Below, piece by piece: positions 42,993 to 51,388 of a DNA stretch of 64,000 nt. Origin of the DNA: JBCBGF01 sp039820585 (GTDB lineage: Bacteria > Pseudomonadota > Alphaproteobacteria > Rhodobacterales > Rhodobacteraceae); the NCBI GenBank assembly GCA_039820585.1, contig JBCBPV010000011.1, positions 1 to 64,000 of the forward strand. The letters are read 5' to 3'. Made by a program: the position numbers and the translations under genes. Each line of letters starts with the position of its first letter. Positions within the stretch are counted from its first letter, which is position 1. The notes below the pieces were generated by a model that made no database searches, was not told the DNA's origin, and saw only the letters and a list, made by a program, of their open reading frames with translations.

Positions 42993-43807
42993 CGCGCGCG
43001 CCGAACCCGGGGGTCGAGGATATCGCGCAGCCCGTCGCCCACGAGGTTCAGGCCGAGGACCGTCAACACAATCGCGAGGCCGGGGAAGATCGCCATGTGA
43101 GGCGCGAGCGAAATCATCGTCTGGCTGTCGGCCAGCATCCGGCCCCAACTGGGGGTGGGGGGCTGTGCGCCCAGGCCAACGTAACTCAGCGCGGCTTCGG
43201 CCAGGATGCCGAGCGAGAACTGGATCGTTCCCTGTACGATCAGCAAATTCGCGATGTTAGGCAGGATGTGTTCGACCGAGATACGGAAGCGCCCTTTGCC
43301 CGCGACGCGGGCCGCAAGGATGTAGTCGAGCGTCCAGAGCGACAGCGCCCCACCCCGCGCGACGCGGGCGAAAACGGGGATGTTGAAAATGCCGATGGCC
43401 AGGATGGCGTTGACCGCCGAGGGACCGAAGACGGCGGTTATCAGGATCGCAATGACGAGTGAGGGGAAGGCGAAGACCAGGTCATTGCCGCGCATGATCA
43501 CCTCGTCGATCAAGCTGCCCCGGTTGGCGGCCGCGAACAGGCCAAGGGGCACACCGATGCCAATACCGATGCCCACGGCGATGATCGCCACCGCGATAGA
43601 AGTGCGTGCGCCCACCATAATCATGGTCAGGATATCGCGGCCCAGATGATCGGTGCCCAGCCAGTGCTGGCCATCGGGCACCCCCATCCGGGCCGAGATG
43701 TTCAGGCTCTCATGGTCAAAGGGCGTCCAGAGGAATGAGGTCAAGGCCGCGGCAGCGAATAGCCCCGCAAGCAGTGTGCCGAGGATCAGCGAGACTGGCC
43801 ATCTCAT
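42989..43807 (-). CDS. dipeptide-type ABC transporter permease (DppC type)
   Basis: A 272-residue permease with six membrane segments. HWLGTDHLGRDILTMIMVGARTSIAV and the EAA-like loop AALSYVGLGAQPPTPSWGRML are typical of DppC/OppC. ATG 43807 overlaps the DppB stop (ATGA) and the gene continues into the fused ATPase. Confidence 0.93.
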   Translation of the reverse strand: MRWPVSLILGTLLAGLFAAAALTSFLWTPFDHESLNISARMGVPDGQHWLGTDHLGRDILTMIMVGARTSIAVAIIAVGIGIGIGVPLGLFAAANRGSLIDEVIMRGNDLVFAFPSLVIAILITAVFGPSAVNAILAIGIFNIPVFARVARGGALSLWTLDYILAARVAGKGRFRISVEHILPNIANLLIVQGTIQFSLGILAEAALSYVGLGAQPPTPSWGRMLADSQTMISLAPHMAIFPGLAIVLTVLGLNLVGDGLRDILDPRVRRAR

Positions 43808-44751
43808 GCTCGGGTCCTCAGCCGGGGGTCGATGATGGCGTAGGCGATGTCGACCAGAAACGTCACAAGGATCACCGAGAATACCAGCAGCATCACCACG
43901 CTTTCCACCACAATCAGGTCGCGCTGGGTGATGCCCTGAAAAATCAGCCGTCCGAGACCCGGCAGGAAGAACACGTTTTCGATGATGATCGCTCCGGCCA
44001 ACAGGAACGAAAATTGGAGGCCGATGATTGTCATCACCGGGATCATGGCGTTGCGCAGCGCATGGCGCGTAACCGCCTGCCTCTCGGACAGCCCCTTGGC
44101 GCGGGCGGTACGCATATAGTCCTGGTTCAGCGTCTCAAGCACGCTGGACCGCATGACGCGGGCAAGGATCGAGGCTTGCGGCAGGGCAAGCGCGATGGCC
44201 GGGAGGGTCAGCGCCTTGATCGAGACCCAAAACCCTTCATCCCAACCGGGAAACCCACCAGCCGAGAACCAGCGCAGTTGGATCGCAAAGATCAGCACCA
44301 GAATCATCGCGAACCAGAAATTCGGGACGGCGATGCCCAACTGTGTGGTGCCCATCACCGTCAGATCCGCGGGCCGCCCGCGCCGGGCCGCCGCGATCAT
44401 CCCAACCGGGATCGCAATCGCTGTGGAGAGGATCAGCGCATAAAGCGTCAGTGGCAGCGACACCCACAGGCGCGCCGCCACCAGCTCTGCCACAGGCACA
44501 CGGTAGGTGTAGGACGTCCCGAAATCTCCCCGCAGCATGCCGCCGATCCAGGTGATGTAGCGCTCATAGAGCGAGCCGTTGAGGCCCAGTTCGTCGCGCA
44601 GGGCGGCCACGGCTTCAGGCGCCGCGTTGAGGCCCAGCATGAAGGCGGCGGGATCGCCCGGTATAACCTCAACCACCGCGAAGATCACGAGGCTGGCTAC
44701 CGCAAGGGACAGCACAAGAGACAGCAATCGTCGGATTAGGTAGCGAAACAT
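43804..44751 (-). CDS. dipeptide-type ABC transporter permease (DppB type)
   Basis: A 315-residue permease of the DppB/OppB type: MFRYLIRRLLSLVLSLAVASLVIFAVVEVIPGDPA at the N-terminus, then PNFWFAMILVLIFA and YMRTARAKGLSERQAVTRHALRNAMIPV, which contacts the ATPase. Normally the binding-protein gene lies just upstream; here that place holds an AT-richer 226-base gap and the + strand gene at 44978. Confidence 0.93.
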   Translation of the reverse strand: MFRYLIRRLLSLVLSLAVASLVIFAVVEVIPGDPAAFMLGLNAAPEAVAALRDELGLNGSLYERYITWIGGMLRGDFGTSYTYRVPVAELVAARLWVSLPLTLYALILSTAIAIPVGMIAAARRGRPADLTVMGTTQLGIAVPNFWFAMILVLIFAIQLRWFSAGGFPGWDEGFWVSIKALTLPAIALALPQASILARVMRSSVLETLNQDYMRTARAKGLSERQAVTRHALRNAMIPVMTIIGLQFSFLLAGAIIIENVFFLPGLGRLIFQGITQRDLIVVESVVMLLVFSVILVTFLVDIAYAIIDPRLRTRA

Positions 44752-44893
44752 GGGCCGACGTTAGGCGAGCCTTCGCGTATGTGCCACGCCCAATCGCGCG
44801 CTTCGCCGCTGATGCATTGGTGCAGCTGTCGTGCCGCATTGTCTAAAAAATTAAGTCCTCGTTAACACTGTTAGGCATCATTGTGGCGGCAAT

Positions 44894-44925
44894 TTGACAT
44901 TTCTGTGGCAATTGGCGTTGGTTAG
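44894..44925 (+). promoter_or_regulatory. candidate promoter of the 44978 gene
   Basis: TTGACA at 44894-44899 is followed 17-19 bases later by a poor -10 (GTTGGT or TGGTTA). The surrounding 44830-44930 is AT-richer than the flanks. The gene starts about 55 bases downstream. Confidence 0.35.
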
Positions 44926-44977
44926 ACTTCGGCGACAACGAGGGATCGGTGCCGTAGCACCGTTCAGGGGGATAAAA

Positions 44978-47113
44978 ATGACAAAGTTCCTTGGGTCATT
45001 GCGCGCCAGCGCAGCGGCGACAGCGATCATATCGGCCATTTCAGCGTCAGGCGTCCATGCGGGTTCGCTGGACGGTTTTGCGGGGGTTGGGGTCGAACGT
45101 ATCGACCCTATCGTTGTTCCGGGCGCCCAGCGCAGCGGGCCTGGCACGAATTTCGTTGTCGTTCCGCGCGATCTGTGCCGGTATCAGGACGGCATCCCTG
45201 AAGACCTAGCCGCGCGGCTGCGACAGCGCGAAGATTTCCCGCAATTACTGGACCATATGGGGCGTGAATGCCCAGATCTTGCGCTCGGTCTGGCCGGCGA
45301 CAGCGCGACCGCGTCGATCAGTGCGCCGTTGCAGGCAGCGCCCGCGGAACACGCCTCTTCCATCCGGTTGGAGCCTGAGGCGGTGGACACCGCCACCCTT
45401 GTGGCCGTGCGCGTGCCCGAGGATCTGTGCACCTTCGACGGCGGCTTGCCCGCGGATTTGGTGGCTCGGCTGAGCACTCGGTCGGACGCGAGCGCGCTTT
45501 TGGACTATTTGCTTGAGAACTGCCCGGAACTAGCGCTGGACCTCGCCGACTCGGTCACTGCAACTACGCGGGAACCGTCGGATTTTTTGAGCAATGACGA
45601 TGATGAGGAAGACGATCGTCTGGCGCTTGTGCCTGTTGTTGGCGGCGTTGGATCTGGTGACGGCGGCAATGACGGTGGCGCCGATGATGGCGGCACTGGG
45701 GACGGTGGCGCCGGTGATGGCGGCGCTGGAGATGGTGGCGCCGATAGTGTTGGGGCCGACGACGGCGACGGTGGCGGAGATGGCATTGGCGGCGATGCAG
45801 GCGACGGCGGCTCCGATGGCGCTGACGGGAACGATGATAACACGGGCGGAAGCGGTGACGGCGCTGGCAACGGGTCCGGTGGCGGAACAGGCGGCGGCGT
45901 TGACAACGGTGGCGGAGACACTGGCAACGGCGAGGCCAGCGGCGGCGATGGCAGCTCCGATGCTGGCGGCGGGGACGGAACCAACGGCGGCGATACAAAC
46001 GCCGGCGGGCCCGATACCGGAGGTGACACCGGTGGCGGGGATGGTGGCGATGCTGGGTCTGACGGTGGCGATTCAGGCACTAGCGGCGATGGCGGGTCTG
46101 AGGGTGGTTCGGGCACCGATAGTCGTGATGGAACCAACGGCGGCACGGGTGACGATGGCTCGGGCGGCAGCAACGGTGGCGGATCGGGTTCGAATAGCGA
46201 GTCTGGCGATAATGATAATGGCGTCGGCGATGGCACGGGCGGGTCCGACGGTGACGGTGGATCAGATGGGAACACTGGCGGCGGATCTGACCCAGATGAC
46301 GGGACCGGAGGCAATGGCTCTAGCGATGGCGCGGGAAACGATTACGGGCATCCCGGCGACGGCAACGGCAATAGCTCAGGCGGATCCGACGGTGACGTTG
46401 GGTCAGATGGGAACACCGGAAGCGGATCAGGAACGGATGGTGGATCCGGCGTTGATGACTCTGGCGATGTTCCAGGCGATGGCGAAGGGCATCCTGGCGA
46501 TGGCGCGGGAGATAACGGTGGTCAGGTAGAACCGGCTCCTCCGCTCACGGACGCAAAGAAAGAGAAGAAGCAGGCCAAAGCCCGAGAGGCGTCGAAACAG
46601 GCCAAGAAGCACGCCAAACAGGCTGCGGCGCAGAAGGAAAGCAAGAAAGACAAAGCTGCGAAGGACAAGAAGGCCAACAAAGATAAGGCCGACCGCGACA
46701 CGGCTGATCGCGGAAAAGGGTCCGGCAAGCAACACGACGCTGGCCACAAAGACCGCAAAAACGACAAGGGCAACCGTGACAAAATCGATCGTGGCAAGCA
46801 TCACAAGGCCAGCCACAAGGATCGTGAACGCAGCAAGGGCGACAAGGCCGACCGCAGCAAAGGCTACGGCAAGCACGAGAAGGCGGAGCGCGCGAAGGAC
46901 CAAGGAAAAGCTGATCGGAAGGAGCGTGACCAGAGCAAGAGTGAAAAGGCTGACCGCAAGGACCGCGAACGCAACAAGCACGACAAAGCCGATCGCAACG
47001 ACCGCGATCGCAGCAAGAGTGACCGGAAAGACCGCGATCAGGGGAAGCACGAGAAAGGCGGCAGAGATCGCGACACGGGCAAGAAGGATAAGAAGGACAA
47101 GAAACGCCATTAG
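44978..47113 (+). CDS. secreted polyampholyte protein with two copies of an unrecognised two-cysteine domain
   Basis: A 711-residue protein I do not recognise. A signal peptide ends near residue 28 (ASGVHA). Residues 58-108 and 141-191 are two copies of a domain with PxDLC and a later ECPDLAL or NCPELAL, each with two Cys that could pair. An acidic patch NDDDEEDD (206-213) follows. About 222-522 is Gly/Asp/Ser/Asn rich, with an in-frame duplication of 47 residues. About 517-711 is Lys/Arg/Asp/Glu rich with repeats such as DKADR. Start ATG 44978 precedes the signal peptide. The gene at 47440 is a paralogue; a transglutaminase-like gene lies beyond it. Confidence 0.75.
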   Translation: MTKFLGSLRASAAATAIISAISASGVHAGSLDGFAGVGVERIDPIVVPGAQRSGPGTNFVVVPRDLCRYQDGIPEDLAARLRQREDFPQLLDHMGRECPDLALGLAGDSATASISAPLQAAPAEHASSIRLEPEAVDTATLVAVRVPEDLCTFDGGLPADLVARLSTRSDASALLDYLLENCPELALDLADSVTATTREPSDFLSNDDDEEDDRLALVPVVGGVGSGDGGNDGGADDGGTGDGGAGDGGAGDGGADSVGADDGDGGGDGIGGDAGDGGSDGADGNDDNTGGSGDGAGNGSGGGTGGGVDNGGGDTGNGEASGGDGSSDAGGGDGTNGGDTNAGGPDTGGDTGGGDGGDAGSDGGDSGTSGDGGSEGGSGTDSRDGTNGGTGDDGSGGSNGGGSGSNSESGDNDNGVGDGTGGSDGDGGSDGNTGGGSDPDDGTGGNGSSDGAGNDYGHPGDGNGNSSGGSDGDVGSDGNTGSGSGTDGGSGVDDSGDVPGDGEGHPGDGAGDNGGQVEPAPPLTDAKKEKKQAKAREASKQAKKHAKQAAAQKESKKDKAAKDKKANKDKADRDTADRGKGSGKQHDAGHKDRKNDKGNRDKIDRGKHHKASHKDRERSKGDKADRSKGYGKHEKAERAKDQGKADRKERDQSKSEKADRKDRERNKHDKADRNDRDRSKSDRKDRDQGKHEKGGRDRDTGKKDKKDKKRH
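46241..46522 (+). repeat. two-copy 141-bp in-frame duplication in the Gly/Asp-rich region
   Basis: TCCGACGGTGACG occurs at 46244 and 46385; GGGCAT followed by CCcGGCGA occurs at 46346 and 46487. Both pairs are 141 bases apart, so the region 46241-46381 is repeated, with changes, in 46382-46522 (47 codons). It points to slippage or unequal recombination. Confidence 0.65.
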
Positions 47114-47439
47114 CCAGGAGCATCGGCAGGCGCGCGTCGCCATGAGAACGACTCACCTTAGCCTATGGTGAGGTTGAGCCTGGCCCCAGATCGCCCGGAA
47201 ACCTGACGCGGGAGAATGGCTCGTTTTTGGCGAGCTCGCGTCTGGAACACACGCGCTGCGCGTCCTTCGACTAGCGGTTTTCACAACAAGCGCCCGATTG
47301 CTTCAGTATTGTTTCCGAAACCCCCGGTTTGGTGACATATGTAGGGCGCTTGTTTGACAGCTTCGCCACATTCAGTATCCGATCCTCCGCACTGGGAGTT
47401 TAACGAGTACACGAATTTGGTTTCTTGCTGGGGGTTCCT
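47114..47439. other. 326-base intergenic region with a candidate promoter
   Basis: There is no convincing gene here. TTGACA (47354-47359), a 16-base spacer and TATCCG (47376-47381) form a fair promoter for the gene at 47440, leaving a leader of about 50 bases. The stretch 47270-47420 is AT-richer than the neighbouring genes. No clear terminator is seen after 47113. Confidence 0.45.
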
Positions 47440-48348
47440 ATGAGCAAACGTATGTGTGTTTTGCAGTCGGCGACGGCTGCATTTTTCGCTGTGTCAGCGA
47501 CCGCCTCGGGCGCGCTGACACCTGATCCTGAGACCGGGCTGATCCCGGTACGCCTACCCACTGATCTGTGTGCCTTTGAAAACGGTCTGCCATCAGACCT
47601 GATCCGTCAAATTACGCAGCGGTCGGACTTTGACACAATGCTGGTTTACATGGCTGAGAATTGTCCGGAACTGGCGCTTGATCTGGCTGACTTTGCGACC
47701 GCCGCAATCTCGGCCAGCGCTTTCGACGCCGATGATGATGATGATGACGTGGTTGTGCGCCGGACTGGCAATGTCACTGTGGAAGACACGGCTGGAGACA
47801 CCGGCACCGGCGAAGATGGCGACGATAGCGGCAACGGTACTGGCGGCGGCAACGGCTCCGATGGAGGCGACACCGCTGATGCCGGTGAAAAAGATCTGCC
47901 TGGGTGGAAGCTGGCCAAGAAGAATGGCCTGCTTTGGAAATGGCAGAAGAAAATGGCCCGCTGGGAAGCGCAGCAGGCCGAGCGTGACGCATGGCGCGCC
48001 GAGAAGAAGGCCAACAAGTATGGCAACGACAAAGGCCTAGAAGACTGGAAGATGGCCAAAAAGCAGGCGCGTTGGGAAGCCCAGCGTGAAGCTGACGAAC
48101 AGCGTCAGGCCGAGAAGAAGGCCAACAAACAATCCGGTGGCGATGAACTGCCAGATTGGAAACAGGCGAAGAAAGAGGCGCGCTGGGAAGCTGACCGCAT
48201 CGCCGCGGAAGAGGCAAAGGCTGCGAAGAAGGCATCGAAGTACGATTCGACCGACGGCTCGGGCACAGCTACCGAAGTGGCAGAAGAGGCCCCTGAGACC
48301 GAGGTCGAAGCCGACGTTGAAGAAGAAGTGGCGGCACAAGTCGACTAG
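47440..48348 (+). CDS. secreted Trp/Lys-repeat protein, paralogue of the 44978 product
   Basis: A 302-residue protein. It has a signal peptide (MSKRMCVLQSATAAFFAVSATASGA), then one copy of the domain shared with the 44978 product (37-84: PTDLCAFENGLPSDL, SDFDTMLVYMAENCPELALDLAD), an acidic run DADDDDDD and a Gly/Asp linker. The C-terminal half has three repeats of about 35-45 residues built on the pattern WKxAKKxARWEA followed by KKANK. It ends in an acidic tail rich in EVE and EEV. So the order signal, Cys domain, acidic patch, Gly/Asp linker, basic repeats is the same as in the larger neighbour. No function known. Confidence 0.75.
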   Translation: MSKRMCVLQSATAAFFAVSATASGALTPDPETGLIPVRLPTDLCAFENGLPSDLIRQITQRSDFDTMLVYMAENCPELALDLADFATAAISASAFDADDDDDDVVVRRTGNVTVEDTAGDTGTGEDGDDSGNGTGGGNGSDGGDTADAGEKDLPGWKLAKKNGLLWKWQKKMARWEAQQAERDAWRAEKKANKYGNDKGLEDWKMAKKQARWEAQREADEQRQAEKKANKQSGGDELPDWKQAKKEARWEADRIAAEEAKAAKKASKYDSTDGSGTATEVAEEAPETEVEADVEEEVAAQVD

Positions 48349-48417
48349 TACTTGGATGCGGGGCCACGCAGGCCCCGAAGACGCCCAGAGTTTGGTAACC
48401 AGTGTACGCGTAGAGGT

Positions 48418-48444
48418 GGCCGGCTTTCGCCGGCCATTTCATTT
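48418..48444 (+). terminator. rho-independent terminator
   Basis: GGCCGGC, loop TTTC, GCCGGCC, then ATTTCATTT. It lies 70 bases after the gene at 47440 and before the convergent transglutaminase-like gene. Confidence 0.75.
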
Positions 48445-48466
48445 GCAGGGGCGCGTAGGCGCCTGG

Positions 48467-49135
48467 CTATCCGAAGACGCCGCCTGCAAACACGGCGTTC
48501 CACCGCGAGGGCGCATCAGGATCCTGCATCCGCAAGAAGGTATAGCCTGTGGCCGACCAGTGGACGATCCGGTTGGTCAGGTTATCAAGAACCATGTCAC
48601 CTGCGTTCGTCCGCAATACCAGCACGGCATGGGCCTGGCGCTGGCGATCCAGCACCGTGGCGATCATCAGTCGCTCGCCCGGCACGCCAAGGGCCATCAA
48701 CTCTTGCCGCTTAAGCAGGGCAAAGTCTTCGCAATCGCCGCCAACGGCAGTGGGCAAGGCCCAGTATTCGGGGCGGTTGTACTGCGTTTCGTCGGCAATC
48801 TCGTCGAACTGGCGGTTGACCGACCGGTTCACGCGGTTGGCAAGTTTCATCAGATCCGCGGTTGATTTCACGCTGGCTGTCCCGTTCTCACAGGCCCAGG
48901 CATAGCGTTCGCACACACCATCAAAGCCGATCGGGGCAGACACGCGTTTGAGCGCGGGCAAATGCGCGCCCGATTGCGGGCCTGCCGCTTCGGCCACCAC
49001 GGCCGTGCCGACGATAACGCCCGCGCTAAGTACAGATGCCCGCAGAATGCGGCGCGTTAGTCGACCTGTGCGTGCCAGCGCCCCCGGTGGGCGGGCAGCA
49101 AAGCACAGGGCGGTCTTGGAACCACTCTTCGCCAT
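48467..49135 (-). CDS. transglutaminase-like cysteine peptidase (BTLCP family)
   Basis: A 222-residue secreted protein with a long basic signal segment (RRILRASVLSAGVIVGTAVVAEA, about 28-50). The papain-like triad is Cys135 (GGDCEDFALLKR), His169 (RQAHAVLVL) and Asp184 (LDNLTN), as in the LapG/BTLCP group. LapG cleaves a surface adhesin in the periplasm; other members have unknown targets. ATG 49135 behind GAGGAAGAG is preferred to the longer frame. It is convergent with the two paralogous secreted proteins and may act on them; that is only inferred from position. Confidence 0.9.
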   Translation of the reverse strand: MAKSGSKTALCFAARPPGALARTGRLTRRILRASVLSAGVIVGTAVVAEAAGPQSGAHLPALKRVSAPIGFDGVCERYAWACENGTASVKSTADLMKLANRVNRSVNRQFDEIADETQYNRPEYWALPTAVGGDCEDFALLKRQELMALGVPGERLMIATVLDRQRQAHAVLVLRTNAGDMVLDNLTNRIVHWSATGYTFLRMQDPDAPSRWNAVFAGGVFG

Positions 49136-49256
49136 AAAACGCTCCTCTTCCCCCTCGGAAACGTTCGCAAAAGAAGGTGACGGCATTTCGGACGAATTGC
49201 GGTCTGTTGGTGGCGGGCGCTTGTTTTGGCCCGCCAGCCAGACTTGCTCTGCGGTC

Positions 49257-50732
49257 TTAGTTGGCCCAGCTCACACCGGTCAGGTCATTGGCCTGGGTCG
49301 GTGCATTCAGCCACAGACCTTCGATATCGGCATTGGCAACCCCGGTGCGGGCCAGCTGAAACAGGTAGCCGTTTACATAGTCGTCCGCGATCATCTGTTG
49401 CGCCATTTTCAATAGCTGCGAACGCTCGCCCGGGTCGGTGGCGATATCCAGCTCGGCCATGACTTCCTGGAAATCGGGGTTGTCGTATTGGAAGTAATAA
49501 TCCGGCCTTGCGTAGATATTGATGTCCATCGGCTCGGTATGGCTGACGATGGTCAGGTCAAAATCCTTGCCGCGGAACACCTGTTCCAGCCATTGCGCCC
49601 ATTCGAGGTTCGAAATCTCGGTCTCGATCCCGACCTGGCGCAGTTGGGCGGCAATGATCTCACCGCCACGCCGGGCATAGGACGGGGGCGGCAGTTTCAG
49701 CGTTAGAGTCAGACCATCACCATACCCCGCCTCTGCCAAAAGCGACTTGGCAAGCTCAGGGTCATAGGCCGATTGCGCCGTCAGATCGACGTAGTCGGGA
49801 TTATGCGGTGCAAAGTGCGTGCCGATGGGCGTGCCGTAGCCGAACATCGCGCCATCGATGATTTCTTGCCGATTGATCGCATGGGCCAGCGCCTTGCGCA
49901 CGCGCACATCCGACAAAGCCTCGGACTGGTTGTTGGTGGACAGGATCGTCTCGCCCTCGGTTGACCCGATCAGCAGTTTGAAGCGCGGATCTGCCTCAAA
50001 CTGCGCCAGCGTCTCGGGCGCGGGGTAGCCGGGGAAGGCATCGATATCGCCCGCCATCATCGCCGCGAACGCCGCCGTGGGATCGGAGATAAACTTGAAA
50101 GTGGCCGCGGTGAGCGCAGGTGCCTCCCCCCAATAGTCGGGGTTTACTTCTAGCTCGACCCGGTCCCCCTGCACCCATTCGGAAAACTTGAACGGCCCAG
50201 TGCCGACAGGATTGGTGGCCAGCGTCTCAACACTCTCAGGCGCCACCATCACGGCGTCGCCCCAGGCCAGATTGGTCAGAAACGCCCCGTTCGGCGCAGA
50301 CAGCGTCACCTTGACCGTTGTGTCATCCACAACTTCAACCTCTGCGATCCCGGCAAACAGCGCCTTTTGCGCATTGGTGCTGTCTTCGGCCCGCGCGCGG
50401 TCGAGCGAGAACTTAACATCCTCAGCGGTGAACGCCGTGCCATCATGGAAGGTCACGCCCGCGCGCAGCGTGAAGGTGTAGTCTAACCCGTCGTCTGAGA
50501 TCTCCCAGCTTTCCGCCAACGCTGGCGCGATGGACCCATCCGCCTGATAGCGCGTCAGCCCTTCGAATACGTTGGCATACACCACCTCATCGATCGCCGC
50601 TGCGGCCCCGCCCGTGGGGTCGAGGTTCGGGGGCTCCAGCTGCATCCCGATGGTGATGTCTGTTTGCTGGGCCATGCCCGTGCCTGCGACAAGTGCGAGC
50701 ACCGCCGCAGATGCGAAGATACGCGAGAACAT
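49257..50732 (-). CDS. dipeptide-type ABC transporter substrate-binding protein
   Basis: A 491-residue family 5 periplasmic binding protein. The signal peptide is MFSRIFASAAVLALVAGTGMA. Conserved parts are ALAESWEISDDGLDYTFTLRAGVTFHDG and NPVGTGPFKFSEW, and ADVRVRKALAHAIN-like DVRVRKALAHAINRQEI. It is on the same strand as the permease and ATPase genes at 41379-44751 and is probably their partner, although the two parts are separated by 4.5 kb holding three unrelated genes. Confidence 0.92.
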   Translation of the reverse strand: MFSRIFASAAVLALVAGTGMAQQTDITIGMQLEPPNLDPTGGAAAAIDEVVYANVFEGLTRYQADGSIAPALAESWEISDDGLDYTFTLRAGVTFHDGTAFTAEDVKFSLDRARAEDSTNAQKALFAGIAEVEVVDDTTVKVTLSAPNGAFLTNLAWGDAVMVAPESVETLATNPVGTGPFKFSEWVQGDRVELEVNPDYWGEAPALTAATFKFISDPTAAFAAMMAGDIDAFPGYPAPETLAQFEADPRFKLLIGSTEGETILSTNNQSEALSDVRVRKALAHAINRQEIIDGAMFGYGTPIGTHFAPHNPDYVDLTAQSAYDPELAKSLLAEAGYGDGLTLTLKLPPPSYARRGGEIIAAQLRQVGIETEISNLEWAQWLEQVFRGKDFDLTIVSHTEPMDINIYARPDYYFQYDNPDFQEVMAELDIATDPGERSQLLKMAQQMIADDYVNGYLFQLARTGVANADIEGLWLNAPTQANDLTGVSWAN

Positions 50733-50893
50733 GAAAACGACTCCTTGTGTACATTTTTTTTAAGGCTAGCCCACTGTTAACTCTTTTGGAAAGGCCCACG
50801 CGCGTTCCGTCCCGGTAACGCGGACGTGAGAGGTTGTGACTAGCGTGAACGTGCCGGGTCGCGATGATCCGCGCACGACGACCGGAGAGCACG

Positions 50894-51388
50894 ATGAAAA
50901 AGTCTGGCAAATCCCGGGCGAAGGCCCGCAAAGTGCAAAAAACGCAGGACATGGCCCCTGCGTCGGGCGACCGCCGCAAGATGTTGGCCCTTATCCGCAA
51001 TGGCGCGATTGGCGCGGTGGTGCTGGGCGGGGCGGGCGTATTCTCGGTAAACGCGGTGCGCGCGACCATTTCCGAACAGGACCTGTCAAAGATCGGCAAC
51101 GGCATCCCGGCAATCGTCCAGATCCACGACCCCAGTTGTGCCATGTGTACCGAGTTGCAGCGTGAAACGCGCAAGGCCCTGCGGGCGTTCGATGACAGCG
51201 AGTTCACCTACCTGGTCGCCAACATCCATTCCGAGGATGGCAGCGCGCTAGCCGCGCGCCACCGGGCGCAGCATGTGACCCTGCTGTTGTTCGACGGCGA
51301 GGGCCAGGTGCGGCAAGTCCTGGAAGGCGTGCGCCCCCGCGACGAACTGCAAGCGCATTTTGAGGCGCACATCGCAGGCGGAAGTTAA
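50894..51388 (+). CDS. membrane-anchored thioredoxin-like protein
   Basis: A 164-residue protein. The N-terminus is basic (MKKSGKSRAKARKVQK) and leads into a membrane segment at about 33-55, so the rest should face the periplasm. The domain has Cys82 and Cys85 in DPSCAMCTELQ, an unusual CAMC redox motif, followed by FTYLVANIHSEDGSALAARHRAQHVTLLLFDGEGQ, a thioredoxin-like order. ATG 50894 has GGAG 10 bases ahead. It ends overlapping the stop of the convergent M20 gene. Confidence 0.75.
   Translation: MKKSGKSRAKARKVQKTQDMAPASGDRRKMLALIRNGAIGAVVLGGAGVFSVNAVRATISEQDLSKIGNGIPAIVQIHDPSCAMCTELQRETRKALRAFDDSEFTYLVANIHSEDGSALAARHRAQHVTLLLFDGEGQVRQVLEGVRPRDELQAHFEAHIAGGS

Noticed and set aside
45650..46520. 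Possible RTX (GGxGxDxUx) calcium-binding repeats
   Set aside because: The region is Gly/Asp rich, but the hydrophobic position of RTX nonapeptides is mostly missing, so it is a linker rather than a parallel beta-roll.
45650..46520. CRISPR-like repeats
   Set aside because: The repeats are of codon type (GGC, GAT), irregular, and inside a reading frame; no conserved repeat with unique spacers.
46427..47143. A 238-codon hydrophobic open frame on the minus strand, looking like a membrane protein
   Set aside because: It is the complement of the Lys/Asp-rich repeats (K and D codons read as F, L and V antisense). The low complexity explains its length and hydrophobicity.
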